DNA of 64,000 nt, from the NCBI RefSeq assembly GCF_003990975.1, contig NZ_RZJR01000016.1, positions 55,533-119,532 of the forward strand. The letters run 5' to 3'. The notes beneath the pieces are model-generated. The model saw nothing but the letters and a program-made list of their open reading frames with translations, made no database searches and was not told the origin of the DNA. Within the stretch, counting starts at the first letter, position 1; each line of letters opens with the position of its first letter. Both the position numbers and the translations under genes were made by a program. Below, one piece after another: positions 63,502 to 64,000 of this stretch. Source of the DNA: Cohnella sp. AR92. GTDB lineage: Bacteria; Bacillota; Bacilli; Paenibacillales; Paenibacillaceae.

Positions 63502-64000
<499 letters not shown>

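Overview
The window comes from a spore-forming, GC-rich Firmicute of the Paenibacillaceae, probably Paenibacillus or Cohnella. The evidence is the partial 16S rRNA at the right end, the sporulation genes (sigH, cwlD, gerD, kbaA, pdaB), and a Bacillus-type order of clpC-radA-disA, ispDF-gltX-cysES and the str/S10/spc/alpha ribosomal operons. This order is typical of the origin-proximal part of Bacillales chromosomes. I see no prophage, insertion sequence, CRISPR array or tRNA gene.

Layout. 1-4460: end of clpC, a tiny membrane protein, radA, disA (c-di-AMP synthase) and pssA. 4465-6632: two minus-strand genes, a membrane-anchored SGNH-like protein with a stalk domain and a small cysteine-containing hypothetical. 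6768-10757: a PIN/TRAM membrane protein, ispD, ispF and gltX. 10825-15345: a T-box-controlled cysE-cysS transcript that continues into mrnC, rlmB and rae1. 15398-16200: sigH as its own unit. 16322-19993: rpmG-secE-nusG-rplKA, then rplJL behind an L10-type leader. 20021-28288: a methyltransferase and rpoBC with a long structured leader. 28289-28893: a 600-base gap containing a cluster of DnaA-box-like sequences. 28894-30479: an ABC transporter pair. 30650-35476: rplGB, rpsL, rpsG, fusA, tuf. 35553-37888: a phosphodiesterase-like lipoprotein and a cyclophilin lipoprotein on opposite strands, sitting between the str and S10 clusters. 38080-53518: one long block from rpsJ to rplQ, including secY, adk, map, infA and rpoA, with no internal terminator seen. 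53545-55495: truA, then rplM-rpsI behind an L13-type leader. 55561-57530: sulfate assimilation genes cysH and sat. 57597-63061: a sporulation and germination block (cwlD, salA/mrp, gerD, kbaA, pdaB, a SpoIIM-family gene, a small hypothetical). 63067-64000: terminator, rrn promoters, leader and the start of a 16S rRNA gene.

How the genes work together. Most of the window is the core gene-expression machinery: RNA polymerase, ribosomal proteins, elongation factors and NusG. Its long 5' leaders probably carry autoregulation (L10, S10, L13, rpoA and rpoB leaders). Two units concern sulfur: cysH-sat makes sulfite from sulfate, and the T-box unit cysE-cysS senses cysteinyl-tRNA and makes and charges cysteine. 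DNA integrity and sporulation are linked by radA-disA, sigH and kbaA.

The least ordinary observations are the DnaA-box cluster, an operator-like palindrome inside the promoter spacer of the SGNH-stalk gene, a duplicated gene tail that forms a promoter-like sequence before ispD, a phosphodiesterase with an apparently missing metal-binding His, the long rpoA and rpoB leaders, and a cwlD ribosome binding site buried in a strong hairpin. I did not find a clearly new multi-gene system.
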